Assembly: GCA_024516035.1 (NCBI GenBank)
Contig: CM044959.1
Span: forward strand, 28,794,605 to 28,858,604
Direction: 5' to 3'
DNA from: Bactericera cockerelli
Taxonomy: Eukaryota > Arthropoda > Insecta > Hemiptera > Triozidae
DNA length: 64,000 bases
In this document: one piece after another, positions 44,696 to 58,200 of the stretch
Position numbering within the stretch: the first letter of the stretch is position 1
Layout of the letters: every line of letters starts with the position of its first letter
The notes under the pieces: model-generated
The model's input: the letters and a program-made list of their open reading frames with translations, nothing else
What the model was told of the DNA's origin: nothing
Database searches by the model: none
Made by a program: the position numbers and the translations under genes

Positions 44696-47600
44696 TCGGT
44701 AGAACCGCGACGGTTAAAAGTTTAATACCTCATGTTGTTTGAAATGAGTTTCTACGAAATTAAGCACATGAGTTGAACACAGGTTTCGTCGAGACTTCAT
44801 TGGATACGGGGGTCCGTCCGTCTCTCCAGGAACCTGAGTTATTATTTTTGTGTTCACTACACTATCTTTGTTTTTTTATTTAATTTTCATATATTGATGA
44901 ACATTCAATTTGGTTTGCTTAGGTTATTTATGAAAAACACTTTGTTTATTGTACCAATAAGTATTTTTGTTTGCTTCAGACAGTTTCCAATGCGACGCTT
45001 TATTTAAAAATCGTCTCAGCTACTGGTACTTTAAGTAGCAATGTGTTGAACATCGAAACACAAATCCAATTGTTCTTTTGAAGAAAAGCTTGGAGCTTGA
45101 AATTATACTATCGAATTTACTTCCTGGCATTAAATATCTTTTTTTATATAAATAATTGATGGAATCGTTTTTGTTTGCCAAGAACTTAGCCTTATTTTTT
45201 GTGCACTGTGTAGGTTGATAAAAGAATTAATACACGTAATATATGATGTTACTTACAGTTTTACAAAATACCTAATCCTAAAAAAATGCTCTTTAAAATT
45301 TAAACGGGGCAAGATAAATTATATTAGTAGTACCTAGTTACACACTATATATGTTTTTGTTTTAGCTATGATATCATAACTTTAGTGGGTAGCTCAGCAT
45401 TAAGAAACTCGCACGTCATTTTTCAAACTAACATATTCCTTTCGTAATGCACTGGTCTGGTCGTACAAGTATACTCATTTTAGTACTCATTTTACTCATA
45501 CAAGTACTACTCATTTTTTCTCACGATGTATGAGTTGACATCCAAGTACAAAGTAGAAAATTTTCTACACTGCCAGGGATCAAACCCACGTCACCGTATC
45601 ACCATGATTGAGCACCATTAAATTCAACTGATCTTCTAAAATTTTAGTTTTAGATTCAGAATGTCCATAAAAAAAATATAAAATACTGTTTTGGTTATTT
45701 TGCTACAGAAATAATGTCAAGTGTTCCCTCTCTTTATAGGAGTGACATAAGAAGAGTTTAAAAATTTAGTTTAACCAATACTTAAAATTTAATTCAACTT
45801 TAAATTAAAATAAAATTTGTAACTTTTCCAAGTCAAAATAAATAAATTCATGTAGGTACCTATATTTTGAAGAAAAAAAACTTCCCTAAATTTATTTTAT
45901 ACCATTTGGATGTTTACGAAAGTCAAAAACAAAACAAATGGGTAGGTGGTATATTTTATTTATTATAGGTACTTAGATTAATTTAAAAGGAAAGACCCGT
46001 AGAAACAGCATAATTTTTCATCTGAATATAATAGGTAGATATAAATTTATTTTATAAATGATGTTCACTCTGATAAAGGAATATTCATTTTTAAATTTAG
46101 TTATTTTTGTACCTACTTAATTAATGTTCGCAAAACTAATAGGTAATTAGACACAAAATAAATAACTACCGTACATTTTGTAAACTTACTTTGTTTGTTA
46201 TTTCGCTTTATAAAAAAGTAGCACCTAAAAATATTTCCCATCCAATCTAGTGCACTTAAATTTACAATATTACACGTAGATAAATAATTAATCCAAGTTC
46301 CCACTTTTATGTATTTTATGTAAATTATTGTATTGTAAATTATTTAATAAACCATCAAAAATGAATAAACACAGTAGGTATATATATTAATATCCTAATA
46401 AGATTAAATTTCACTAAAATATTAATCCAGGATTTTTTTCTTGTGGGTTTTGAGTAACCAAACTTTTTTTACGTTCTTATTTTTGAAAAAGAAATGGAAA
46501 AAAGTTGCTCTGTTCCAGAAAAGTTGAACAACTTTTATTTAACAGTTTGAATGTAGAGACTGAAAAAGCTCCTCTTCAATGTTAATCACAATGGATGGAG
46601 AGAACCAGGGAGCGCCATGCTCAATACCTCCCACATCCCACAGGAGTCAACTCAATGGGGAGTAACAGGAGAGGCTTTGAATTTTGTAAATGGGGAATCC
46701 TTTTCTCTTCCCTTCTATGTCTCTTCGCAGCGCCCTTTTTGTCCTCTTTTCTCTCTCTTTACTCTTTTTCCCTCTCACTTTCTCTCTTCCGCTCTATCTC
46801 TGCTCCACTGTTCGTACTTTATTTCGTGCGTTCAGCGTTGTTATGTTGTGGCTGTGGCGTTCTTCAGAACATTTCCATTAGGAGAAAGGGAAAGTGTTTT
46901 GGATTGTTATTAATTTTCTATTTAGGTCAGGGAGGTAGCTTAATGTGGTTCTAATGCTCTGAGAGAGATTACTCTTATCTCCTTCCCTATTCCATCTCAC
47001 TCAACTGGTGTCTAGTTGTAAATATTTAACGAAGAGTCAGCTTAAAGACCAATTTTGTGAATCATAAAACAAAACCAATATCCAAGATGAAACATAGATT
47101 CATTTGCTATCTAACACAACTCGTTCTTATGCCTTTGGCATAATCACCACCCTTGATCAAACTTTGTTTATATTTAATTTTTGTTTATATTTAATACCTT
47201 TTGACTGCACCTGTATATATTTGTAATTGTAAATAAAGATTGATCTAAATTGTTGAATAATCATAATATCACGTGCAAAATATTTAGACGATTTAAAACT
47301 TATGTTACATCTGAACAAGCAATGGACGAAATTATTGATGATTTTTAATGAAACAAATTACTTAGATAATATACCTACGAGTATTAGTTATTTCTTTTTC
47401 TCCGAAACATTAAAAAAATAAAACAACAAAACATATCTTGATCAACTTTGTTTGGTGTGATTTGTTTTTAAAACAGTAGCCTTTTATTTTCTTCTACCAA
47501 ACCTCATATATTATAGATTTGCTCTTTTCTTGACTTGTAGATCATGGGTTAAAGTTCGTCCGCCTCATAAGACATTTTAAGTTCAAATTTATAGGATGTC

Positions 47601-50042
47601 GGTAACGTTTCAATTGCCTACATCTCGTACCTACAATATACCTCTGTTCTGGTTTATTCAGGGAGGGGGAGAAGGCAACTTCAGATACAAAAGCGACGCA
47701 CAGAGCAATTTTACTGAAAAATTTGCGCAAGACTGAACTCATTCTCTCTCTCTTGTGAAGGACTTTTCTCTCCGCTATGCTTTCCATGGCTATTTTATTT
47801 CTCCTCTACGTTATAATATTTCGCACTCGGTTTTCTTTTTTATTCTTCTCATCTTAAGGCAGCTTTTGTGTTAAGAGGCGATAAATCCAGCTAAATGTTT
47901 TTCAACAGATTGGTGGGTTTCGGTAAAATTGACACGTAAATTGAGCTATAAATCCGCTCCATGTGTTGATGGCTCTCTTGGGTTATATTGTACTTGTCTA
48001 CCGTGTACACAAAAATCCATACAGTTAGGGTAGCTTTATTGCTTCATTTACACCCTCTCAAAGGACCAGTTTAGTATGAAATTTTATTACGGTATCTTTC
48101 CAGTGTGATTGCCTGAACACCTTTCAATGTATTTTTAATGAAAACACTTTGGACTGCAAAGGTCACCATGTCATTTATATGTATAAGAGACAAAAAAGGT
48201 TACTGTACACATTTCACAGCAAGAAAAGTAAGCAGTAGACCGAGCTCTTCTTTGGTTAAAATTTAGGTTTAACCAGCATGGTCATAATTATCACAACGGG
48301 GGTTTTACCCTCCATTTACTAGAAACTCACAAACCAGCTACTCAAATTAACCACAGACCCTGAGTGGGGCCTCGAAATAACCAGCATCATGAGGGTTCGA
48401 ATTTGATTGGTCACCCATCCAAGTTCTAACCTCGCTGGACGTTGCTTAACTTCAGTCACAGAACGATAGGTAACTGGTGCATTCAACGTGCCATCGACGC
48501 CGGCTTACCGAGCTTTAACTTCGTTGATTAAATATATTTTTTTTAAATTAAGTATATATACTACTATTGGTTATAGGTACTTTATTACACAACCTACTCG
48601 TACCTAAATCAACGTGCTGACACAGCAGTTGTTGTGACAAATAAGTAGGTAGGTTCCTAAATCAAAATAAATTGAATAATTTAGAATTTACTCATCCTCT
48701 TAGAACGGTGAGAGGTGCTTTTAGGATGGTGGATCTCTTACCATTCCAACAGAATGAGTACATTCTAAATTCACTTTCGCATGTTCGAGGATCACGTACC
48801 ACCTGGGATGCGAACCCTCGACATCTTCATCAGATCTGAGAGCATGCTACTGAGTAGGTACTGACCCCAGAGTGACTCATTGATTATTTTGTTCTCTTGT
48901 GGAGAGGTTGACAGTTTCAAAAGACATGAGTCGGCCCATCCAAGATAACTAGATTAGCCTTGAGTCATGAGTGAGTGGGAGAGCCAGTTCTGTGAGTCCC
49001 TCTTCACATTGAGCGACTCAATACCCCTTGTTGACTGCCCTGCCATAACCCGTAATCCATAATTGCCATGATCGATTCAAAAATGTTGTGGTTTAAATTT
49101 TCGATCTGAAACTGACGATTGTTTGTAAAACTGCCAAGCCTGGAAATGGGGGAACGAGAAGGTTACAAGTAGCTTCTTTTGATTTTTTTTTTATAAGTAG
49201 ATATACCTACCTATATATGTAGGTAGGTATTGATTTTTTTTAAATAAAATTTCAGTAGGTACTTACCTATCATGATGAAAAAATACATTATTTTTTTTAC
49301 AAGATACACAAAAAGATGCGATTTGGGACATTAAATTTATCAGACCACTGTGACCTAGATTATGTAACGGATGTGTACGTCATAACAGCTAGTCATAAGA
49401 GGACCATCAATAACAGCCATGTCTTCATTTCTTAAGACTGATATTATTCACGTGAAACAACCACCCTATAATGCATAGCATAATATTTATTACCAATTAA
49501 TTCCCCGAACCCTTTAGCGCGTAACAATATCACAGGTTTACTAATGTTTTTTCTTTATAATTAGACATTGTCGAGTGTAATCGGACGATTATTTTTTCAT
49601 AGATATTTCCATGAAGATGTATCGTGTATTATTCTTCATAAATTTCAGTCTAAAATTATCATAGCGTGTGAAGTACATCAGGTATCACACCACAAAAATA
49701 ATATTATGATTCAGAATCTGAGTGCCGCTTGCTCTGTCTCAGTGTTCGCGCATCAGTGGCCCTTGCCTTACTCACTGCCTCACAGCCACACTTGGGAGAC
49801 ATAGATGTAAATAACTTGGAGATTTACAATACGAGTTACTATAGCGTCCAGAATAACTTCTATACAGGGAAGTTATCGAGTACCAAGTCACCTACTGTGT
49901 TTTTGTTTATCTAGTTTTGTTTTGTGTAGGACTTCCACGGAGTCAGTACAACAAGATAACAACTTTTTTCTCCACAGTTGGAATAATAAAATTATTTAAT
50001 TTATTATTTTTTTAACAAAAAAATACAGAATCGTGTCTTACA
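44696..50042. other. Intergenic between divergent arrestin and PHYHD1-like genes
   Basis: No coding exon was recognised. The stretch holds a tRNA-like SINE fragment near 45555-45625 (minus strand, box B GGTTTGATCCC) and a CT-rich tract at 46730-46810. GATCAAGGGTGGTGATTATGCC (minus) near 47138-47158 is an inverted match to 44235-44257. A 5S SINE lies at 48265-48505, and TAGGTAGG-type runs near 49200. The two genes diverge, so both promoters should lie in this stretch. Confidence 0.45.
48265..48505 (-). mobile_element. 5S rRNA-derived SINE, best copy
   Basis: On the minus strand the head (48505 to about 48410) follows 5S rRNA closely. It shows GCCGGCGTCGATGGCACGTT, GAATGCACC, then GAAGTTAAGCAACGTC and GGTTAGAACTTGGATGGGTG. 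The SINE core with CTCAGGGTCTGTGGTTAATT and a tail with GGGTAAAACCCCC follow. The A-box and C-box regions of the 5S internal promoter are recognisable. Confidence 0.85.
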
Positions 50043-53000
50043 ATGCGTCTCAGTCTTAAAGATCAGGTAAGTTTTGTCAAAAAATTAAACTCCTCGATAT
50101 TTCGAGGGATTTTCAAAGTGTCTTTTTAATTTGTTGACTCACGCTGAATTTTTGGGGGGAAAAATCTTTCAGTAATAATTGAGATTTACTAGGCAGTAAT
50201 AATTATAATTTTCAATCAATAAAAATAAATTTGAACAATGAATGTTGAAAATAACAATAACAAAGTCCATTTAATTTAATTCAAATAACTCCAATTCAAC
50301 AGTTTTTTTTTTTGGTTTTAGGTACTTACCCACTAACAGTAATACTAACCTATACTAGAATTCAGGTAACATTATTAAGTGATCAAAAAATTGTTAGGGG
50401 CAAGGACTCTGAGTGTTACAGATAACTTCAAAAGAAATTATATTTTTTTTAAGTAAGATAAATAAATATTATAGGTACGAGTATTTAAGGTCTTTGAGAA
50501 TAAAGTAGCTACATCGGGTATACTGTACTGGCATTGCTTTGACATCAGTGATAAACATTATTTACCTATTATTTATTTTTAAAAATAACCTTAATTTTTT
50601 CCATTTATTCTTAAATAAACAAAAATGAAACATTGATAAAAGCTAAAAGCCCAGCAGGATACGTATTACATTGAATGTCAAACTATTAGCGCGTGTTATC
50701 GTGGCAGACAGCTTTAAACCCCCCCCCCCTCCCCACCATCAGATGATTGTTGTTGTTATTTTAGATGGAACTAACTGGTTCACCGATTTTTTCAACGGGA
50801 CTAGCTTTAAGGGCGAAATTAATAGACAAATTCTATAACTCAAGTTATTGCTAAGGGTCGGTTTTCCCTAATATCTTATACAGTACGCAATCCGTGACTT
50901 AGCACCACAGAGGTATTACAAAAACGTCTATTAATTCCGCCCTTAAGGTGCTATTCCCCTGTACGGGTCTCATGACTCTCACGGGTCTCTGAGTCACATG
51001 GCCTATCTATGTCTATTCTCTAACAAAAATGGAAATTCACATATAATGGCGACTAAGGGCGGAATTAATAGACGTTTTTGTAATACCTCTGTGGCGCTAA
51101 GTCACGCATTGCGTATTGTGTAAGATAGGGAAAACCGACACTTACCAACGACTTAAGTTATTGATGTTGTCTATTAATTCCGCCCTAAGTGTTTTCGATA
51201 TCTGCATGGTGTTCGACGTGTAGGGATTTTTCATGGGGTATTACTTTGCCCGATGCGTTGTGACCCGCAAGCCCTGCTGCCTGGGTCTCCAGTAGCAGCG
51301 TCCGACGTGGCTATCAGCAATTGCAACGAACTGAAATCACATATATTCACATAGAGACCAATTTACAAAGTCTATCTGTCTATTCTTAAAAAAAAAAAAA
51401 AACGGAAATTCACATCGCTATAATGGCGACTAAGTGCTTTCGATATCTGCATGGTGTTCGACATGTAGTGATTATGATGTGAAACATCTCACGCACTCAA
51501 TACATTAGACAGCCATATAGGACCACTAGCGGGCCGAGGGTTGGCCGTGAAAGCAAAAAATCTTTTTTCGCCAATGGCAGGTGTTGTAGTGGGAGTTTCG
51601 AAAAATCCCATCTTATTGCACATCTAGACTATAAGACAAAGCTACCTACCAAATTTCAGCTTCCTAGGACTTACGGTTTGGGCTGTAGAGCGATGATCAG
51701 TCAGTGGTCAGTCAGTCAGTGACTTTGACATTTATACAGGGTCTTCATAAAGTCTCACCCAGGCCTAGGTTTCTCGAAAACAACTCAGAATATCAAAAAA
51801 CGCAAAAACCCGTATTCCTTTATATTTAGGGGGATTGATTTTCAGCCAATTTTTTTTGCCTACACGGCCCCAGTCAGGCTGGGCATGGACCAACTTTAAA
51901 ATCTTAAACAGAATGGTATGTCTTGTGGCATATTTTTTTAAAGGTCTTATTGAGAGAAGTTCATTACAATAAACTTTAGTGTGCTACGACTTACCGTTCT
52001 CGAGATACAGGGTCGGACGTCCTGCGTAATATCCATAATATATTTTGACCTATAACTCGTTAACCGTAAATTATGGAGAATTTTTTTCTTGTTAATAATA
52101 ACTCCTTATGACAAGACCTTTCGAACAAGTTATAACTCGACATACTCTGTTGATGTTAGTTTCTGGTCGGTTTCGTCAGCCAGCCGGACGAACAGTCGAA
52201 AAAAATTTAACGAAAAAACAAATCAAGTTTTGACTTGTTCGAAAGTTCTTGCCATAAGGAGTTATTATTAACAAGAAAAATTTTCTTCATAATTTACGGT
52301 TAACGAGTTATATGTCAAAATATATGGATATTACGCAGGATGTCCGACCCTGTATCTCAAGAACGGTAAGTCGTAGCTCACTAAAATTTGTTGTAATGAA
52401 CTTTTCTCAATAAGACCTTTAAAACAATATGCCACAAGACATACCATTCTATTTAAGATTTTAAAGTTGGTCCATGCCCAGCCTGACTGTGGCCGTGTAG
52501 GCAAAAAAAATTTGGCTGAAAATCAATCTCTCTAAATATAAAGGAATACGGGTTTTTGCGTTTTTTGATATTCTGAGTCGTTTTCGAGAAACCTAGGCCT
52601 GGGTGAGACTTTATGAAGACCATGTATACATATTAAGATATAGGACTAGGTAATCTTGAATGAAATTAAAGCTGCCAAACCTGCGCTATAGCAACATGCA
52701 CTTTAAAAAGAGAGTTTCACTAGTATTCTTTTTATCTTAAAAATAAACAAATAGTGTTTCTTTTTGCTGTAATGCCGACCTCAGTAACTTCACCGTTAGG
52801 GCAGTTAATCCTATTAGGTCCGTTGTTTGAGTTTTTTTTGGTAACCTTCAAGTTTCACCGTGTCTATTACGCGTGATGGTTGAAGTCAAAAGTCAATATT
52901 CAGCGTAATTCTGTCAGCTAGCATAGGTTAATTTGAATAGAATTCGAATATTCCTAAGATTTTACCTCTGGTAAAATCAACTTGGATATTTTATGAGGTA

Positions 53001-54766
53001 AATAACTATTTAACCACTGGCTTAGCTTTTACAACAACTTGCTGTAAGAATTGTCTGGTGAAGGTTGCCTCTAGGAATCATTGATGTACCTATCTCATAT
53101 TCAATAAACAAGGAAACAACAAAGAGTATGAATGCCTTGCTTTATTCATCAGTTTATATGCGAAAAAGATTTTTGGGATAAAGAAAATAATTTCATAAAC
53201 TCTGCTCCAAAGAAACTGGAAAATCTAATAAATGTGCTGCCATTATTCAATTTTCGACCCTCGCCTTCATCTTATCTCTAAAGATAATAATAATAATAGA
53301 GGTAAATCCTTGTAAGAAAAATATGGAAAATTCTGGAGTGAAAATTCTTCATTCATTTTTCTTCGAATTTTCAAGATTGGCGTGAAGAAAAAAAAGTAGT
53401 TAGCTGTCGAGATGAAATTTCCTTTATTATCCCATCCGGCTGTGTTAATTGAGTTTGAAGTCACTATATTATGGCTTTGCTACAGTGAAAAGGGAAGTTG
53501 TTTTAACTTTAGTGTTTTTTTTTTATTTACCCCGGAACCTTATTGTAATTCTTGTAAAGTTGAAACAATGGACGAGTAGTCAAAAAATTTCCTCTTCAAA
53601 TTTCCAGTACTTGCAGTAGTTTCAGAAAAAATATTAGAATTAGTTTTAATCCCATTCCAATAGCTCAAACAAATAAGGCATGATTAAATTATTTGATTTA
53701 TTTATTTTTTCAACTCCGTTAGAAAGCATTTTCGCAACTTTTTTTATAAAGTTGACCTCCGCTAAAATGGACCATAAAAAATTTGGTTTACATTATGTAC
53801 ATAAAATTTCACCTTAAATAAGTATTTTCGTATGTAAAATAATACAACAAACTTAAAACGATATCTCACGAATATGAGCGTCATTCCTCGAATAACTGTG
53901 ATGGACTTTGTTAGTTTGTTGTCTACTTTAGGAAATTTGTGTTCTTCTGATAAGCTATATCATTTCCTGAACGTGGTGATTATGAAGTTGGGAATATCAA
54001 ATAGAATTGATAACATTGTCTTTGTAGTTATTAAACATAATAAATTGTTGATTATGGTGATACATGCCTATACTAGAGAAATAGAGGGTCAAACAGAAAA
54101 ACATCGATGTTCGTTAATTTTGAAATGATGTTTGTATTTTTTAGAAAAGTTTCGTGCTGCGTCCTCTATATATTTATGACCTCTGTATGTTTTATGTTAA
54201 TTAATAGCCTCCTTGTAAAGACGGTAGTAGAAGTGCTGAGTCATTCCTCCACTGTCTGGCTACCATCGTTCACAATGACGCCACCCTATAATGATAGTAG
54301 TAAGGTTACAAGCGTAGTTTTTTTTTTTGAGGATTAAAAGAAAAAAACTGAATTTGCTCAAGACACGATTTCCATAGAAGCGTAGTTTTTTGGGGATGCG
54401 AATTCTATAGAATCGTAGTTTTTTGAGGATGCGAATTCTATAGAAGCGCATCCTCAAAAAACTACGCTTCTATGGAAATCGTGTCTTGAGCAAATTCAGT
54501 TTTTTTCTTTAAAATCCTCAAAAAACTACGCTTGTAACCTTACTACTGATGATAGCTGATTTACAAAAAAGCCTTAACTACCAATCCGCATGACTGTTTG
54601 CTTCATGTTTCAGTTTGATCAAGACGGTTACGTCATCCTGGAGAACTTCTTCTCCCCCGAGGAGGTGGATAGCCTGAAGGAGGCAGGCCTGGCCCTGACG
54701 AAAGACATTGACAATGAGAAGGATAGAGTCGTGTTCAACCAGGCCAGCGGCGCAGAAACTAAGAAG
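50043..54766 (+). CDS. PHYHD1: PHYHD1-like phytanoyl-CoA dioxygenase, first two coding exons
   Basis: The family are Fe(II)/2-oxoglutarate-dependent dioxygenases, and PHYHD1 is a soluble member with an uncertain substrate. Exon 1 is 50043-50066 (MRLSLKDQ, then GTAAGT). Exon 2 is 54614-54766, preceded by TGTTTCAG and followed by GTAATT, and both are phase 0. Joined, they give 59 residues: MRLSLKDQ followed by FDQDGYVILENFFSPEEVDS, a helix, and DRVVFNQASGAETKK. This matches the N-terminus of PHYHD1, where a QDGF/Y-V-L-E-x-F motif is followed by SxEE. The iron-binding HxD...H and 2-oxoglutarate Arg exons were not found before 64000, so the gene continues beyond the window. The large first intron contains two Harbinger-like MITEs, a foldback element and a hairpin. 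A 3.5-kb TIR element and a hAT element follow in intron 2. Confidence 0.85.
50811..50942. mobile_element. Harbinger-like MITE
   Basis: TIR GGGCG(A/G)AATTAATAGAC, preceded by TTAA (TAA adjacent) and followed by TTAA. The interior (GTCGGTTTTCCCTA, then CGCAATCCGTGACTTAG) is the reverse complement of that at 51057-51185. 132 bp. Confidence 0.8.
51057..51185. mobile_element. Harbinger-like MITE with TAA target duplication
   Basis: TAA at 51054-51056 and 51186-51188 flanks TIR GGGCGGAATTAATAGAC. A related sequence without the element is present at about 51406-51470 (GGCGACTAAGTGCTTTCGAT), which directly confirms the 3-bp duplication. PIF/Harbinger elements typically duplicate a TWA triplet. Confidence 0.88.
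51734..52627. mobile_element. 0.9-kb foldback element
   Basis: Two arms of about 400 bp (51734-52138 and 52226-52627) are inverted copies with few mismatches. They begin TATACAGGGTCTTCATAAAG and are separated by a loop of about 87 bp. No coding capacity. A degraded relative lies at 26304-26850. In intron 1 of the PHYHD1-like gene. Confidence 0.88.
54297..54547. mobile_element. Hairpin MITE next to PHYHD1-like exon 2
   Basis: The arms begin AGTAGTAAGGTTACAAGCGT and are almost perfectly complementary. They contain repeated CGTAGTTTTTTGAGGAT and ATTCTATAGAA units. The element ends 64 bp before the exon 2 acceptor AG (54612-54613). Confidence 0.85.
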
Positions 54767-55235
54767 GTAATTTAAAAATCAAAATTATAGGAAGAAAGTG
54801 ACATCCATAGAAGTCGTTTGAAGGACGAGTCGACTAGGTCAAGAATGAGATGAGTTAAGAAAAACTAGAAAAAGTGAATTTTTTTGTAAAAGGCAAAATG
54901 TTTGCGAAAAAATATAAAAATAATTCAGTAAATACTCTTCTGTCACGTCCAGGGAGTTTCTAAGGACTACGAAGAATTCTGATGACATATACCTAGATAT
55001 TTTTGAAAGGTATTGTATGTATTGCCTGAGGCTTTTGTTGTGCTGACCACTACATAAATACACGGCAGTATAAAAGTATTATTTTTACATAAAATAAGTA
55101 GGTACTAATTACATTACTATTATATGTCACTATTTGCCTAATATGCCAACTAGAATTTAGGTAAATTACTTTTATACAGCACTTAGGAGATCATTTCCAG
55201 TGTTTCACTACAATGAATAATTGAGGTTATGTATA

Positions 55236-58200
55236 CCCCTTAAACAAAAAACAGTCTCGGAACCATCTCCGAGATCTAGGAACGAGATTGTATCGTCCTG
55301 TCTCGGATCCCAAAAAATGATATCGGAGACACCTAGGAGACCGTTCGGAGACTGCTACGGGACAGTCTACGTCCGCACCGTAGCGTCGATTGCTGGTGCT
55401 CGAGATTGCTCCAAGATCGGTCTCGGGAACTGTCTCCGAGATCATTCTCGGGGACCGTCTCCGAGCCTTCTCGGAACCGTCTCCGAGAACATTCTCGGGG
55501 ACTGTCTCCGAGCCTTCTCGGAACCGTCTCCGAGAACATTCTCGGGGACTGTCTCTTCTAGACCAGAGACCGTTTTAAATACCCTGGGAATTTTAGCTGT
55601 AAAACCACCTAAAAATAATACGACACATTTTTATAATAGAACATATTTTTTATTGTGAAATTTAAAATAAAATAATTAAGAACAAAACAAAAAAAAAAGA
55701 AGAATAAACCTTAAAGAATGAAAAATCCCAATAAGAGACTAGAAACAATTGGAATAAAGAGATTGCCATAGGCAATAACCAATAACCCCGCCCTTTAGTT
55801 AGGACACATGTATAGGACATTGGATACGAATTCAATTTTTAATATTAATTTTTCGAGTTTAAGTCAGTTCTAACTCAGTTAGGGTCCATTTCTGACCCCT
55901 AGTTGATAGAGATAATCCATGCTTATTTGACCCAAGGAATCTAAGGTATCAATATATTTATGCAATCAATTTAGAAACATTAGAAAAAAAATTGACATGA
56001 AAATAAAAGTATCACATAAGTTCACATCTTAAAAGTATCTCTATCTTTAGTCACAGCAGACTACCCAGACGGCACAGAAAGTGTTTAAAAAGATTTTAAA
56101 AACACTTATTTTGACAAGGCTTAACATTTTAGAAACACTTTTATAAGCTTACTATTTCCTCCCCCTGAGCATTTTATTAAGCTTATTTTTACAAGGTTTT
56201 GGAAATTGAATACCTAATTAATAATTAAGGGGCTCCATATTGAATTTCATACCACCGCCATTGCCCGGAAAAATTTGAAAATTGTGATTTCACAGGAAAT
56301 TTTTAAAATTAATTTGGATTTGATGAAAAATATACTATTTCAAGGCAATTTGGTTCTACAATGATGAAAAGCTGTTGATGAAATGCTAACATTAATAAAT
56401 AAGAAGACAATTTGTGTTTTTCAGTTTTATATTTTTCCATTTTCATGGTAAAAGAATTAAAAGCAAAAATATGTAACAAACAAAAACATGAAACAAACAG
56501 AATATAATACATAGAATCAGCAGATAAATTAAGCCAAGTGGACTTAATTAATCTAAATCTATTATACATATAGGTAATTAAGAGAGAGATGTGCTGAAAT
56601 GCCATCTTCCTGCCCAGCAGCTGGCTGCCCGAAGACAAAGAATACCAGAACAGAAGTTGAGATTATTAAAGATGAAATTAGGAAATAGAACCCAGAGAGA
56701 ATTTTGACTATAATATGGCATTCATAAAAAAAAGAACAGTCTTCCAGATTTTTTTTTGTTTGATTAAAGTGGGTTTAACCTCAATTGCATAGTCATATCA
56801 TGACCAAGGTTTTACCCTCATTTGCAGGAAACTCACAAACCTGTTACCCACATTAAGCTCACTGAGCCTGGGTTGGGCCATTTTATTCTGAATTTACTGG
56901 GAATAGTACCAGGTAGCCACATTAACCTCACCCAGCCTGATAAAGGCTGTGTATACACATGTCAGCCTCATATTTTCTAAAGAAGGAGAATTATCTGTTT
57001 CACAACAACAAAAATGAACCAAAATCTTTAGATTACGGGGAGTAGTCAAATCCTGAATAATGCAAGCTACTGTTTTAAAAATTAAAATTAATGAACACAT
57101 TATAGTAAAAAATGTACTTATTACAAGTAAAAAAAATGTCTAAATTTGCAACATTTAATACTTCTTCTAAACTTACAATATTTTTTTTTTTTTATGTTAT
57201 AGCTGGTTCATGAAAAACCCCTGTCCTGATTTGAGATAGTGAGGATGGGAATTTCATTCTGAATTTAATGGGAACAGTACCAGATACCCACATTCACCTC
57301 ACTCAGCCTGAGTAGGGCTAGATATACCAGCCTCACATCTTCGGAGAACAGATTTATTTAAAATAAAAATGGGGGTTGTATACTGAATTTACTGGGAATA
57401 GTCCCAGCTACCCACATTAACCTCACTTAGCCTGATAAGGGCTAGAAATGCCTCATTTTTAAAGGGAACAGAATTGCTGTTTGAAAGAAAAAAAAACTGT
57501 GAATTGAACACAGGATCTATTGATTATGGAACAGTATAGTCAAATCTTCAATAATGTGAACCTATTAAAAAGCCTTTAGCTAGTCAGTTCTCTGTTCATA
57601 GTTGTCTAGCAAAACACTGGTCTTTTCCCTGTTTAAAATCCCCCAGTCAGACACCTGTCAAGAGTGTGATTCTGATTAAGTGGAATATCTGGAACAGGTT
57701 AATCTCCAGCATTTCCACATACATATCCTGGTTTGACTATAAAACAATGTAAAATGTAAGATATTGTTTAGATATTGCTTACCCCACTAATTGGAGTGTA
57801 AAACTCACTTATGATTAATGCATGGAAATTGGTACACTTTAGAACAGTAAACTTTTTAAAGTAGAGAAAAATTTCTTTTTAGTTATACCCTAAAACTATG
57901 ATGTAGGAACTTTAGAAGAATCAACTTGTTGGACTTTTATCAGAAATTGTTAGATATAATTATTTTGTGTAAATCATCAATTTGTAGTCACTTTCACTTA
58001 TCCCATGTCAGGTTCAATATGTTTGAGGAGGGAGGCAGCTTGAATAGGTATCTTCAGGTTGAAGCTATGTTGGATTGGATGCACAATACATGTAAACAGG
58101 TGGAAAATATCATGTGGATTTCCTCCATAGATCATAATTATTTTAAATGCTAGGTCCAGTTTAAAAAGATATTATGTTTGCAGACATATTGACCATTACT

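Noticed and set aside
46595..46954. 119-codon open frame with a hydrophobic Leu/Ser stretch
   Set aside because: It arises from a CT-rich low-complexity tract that is open in three frames, with no homology or splice context.
48410..48505. Possible 5S rRNA gene
   Set aside because: The similarity stops before the 3' end of 5S and runs into the common SINE core. Two other copies show the same join.
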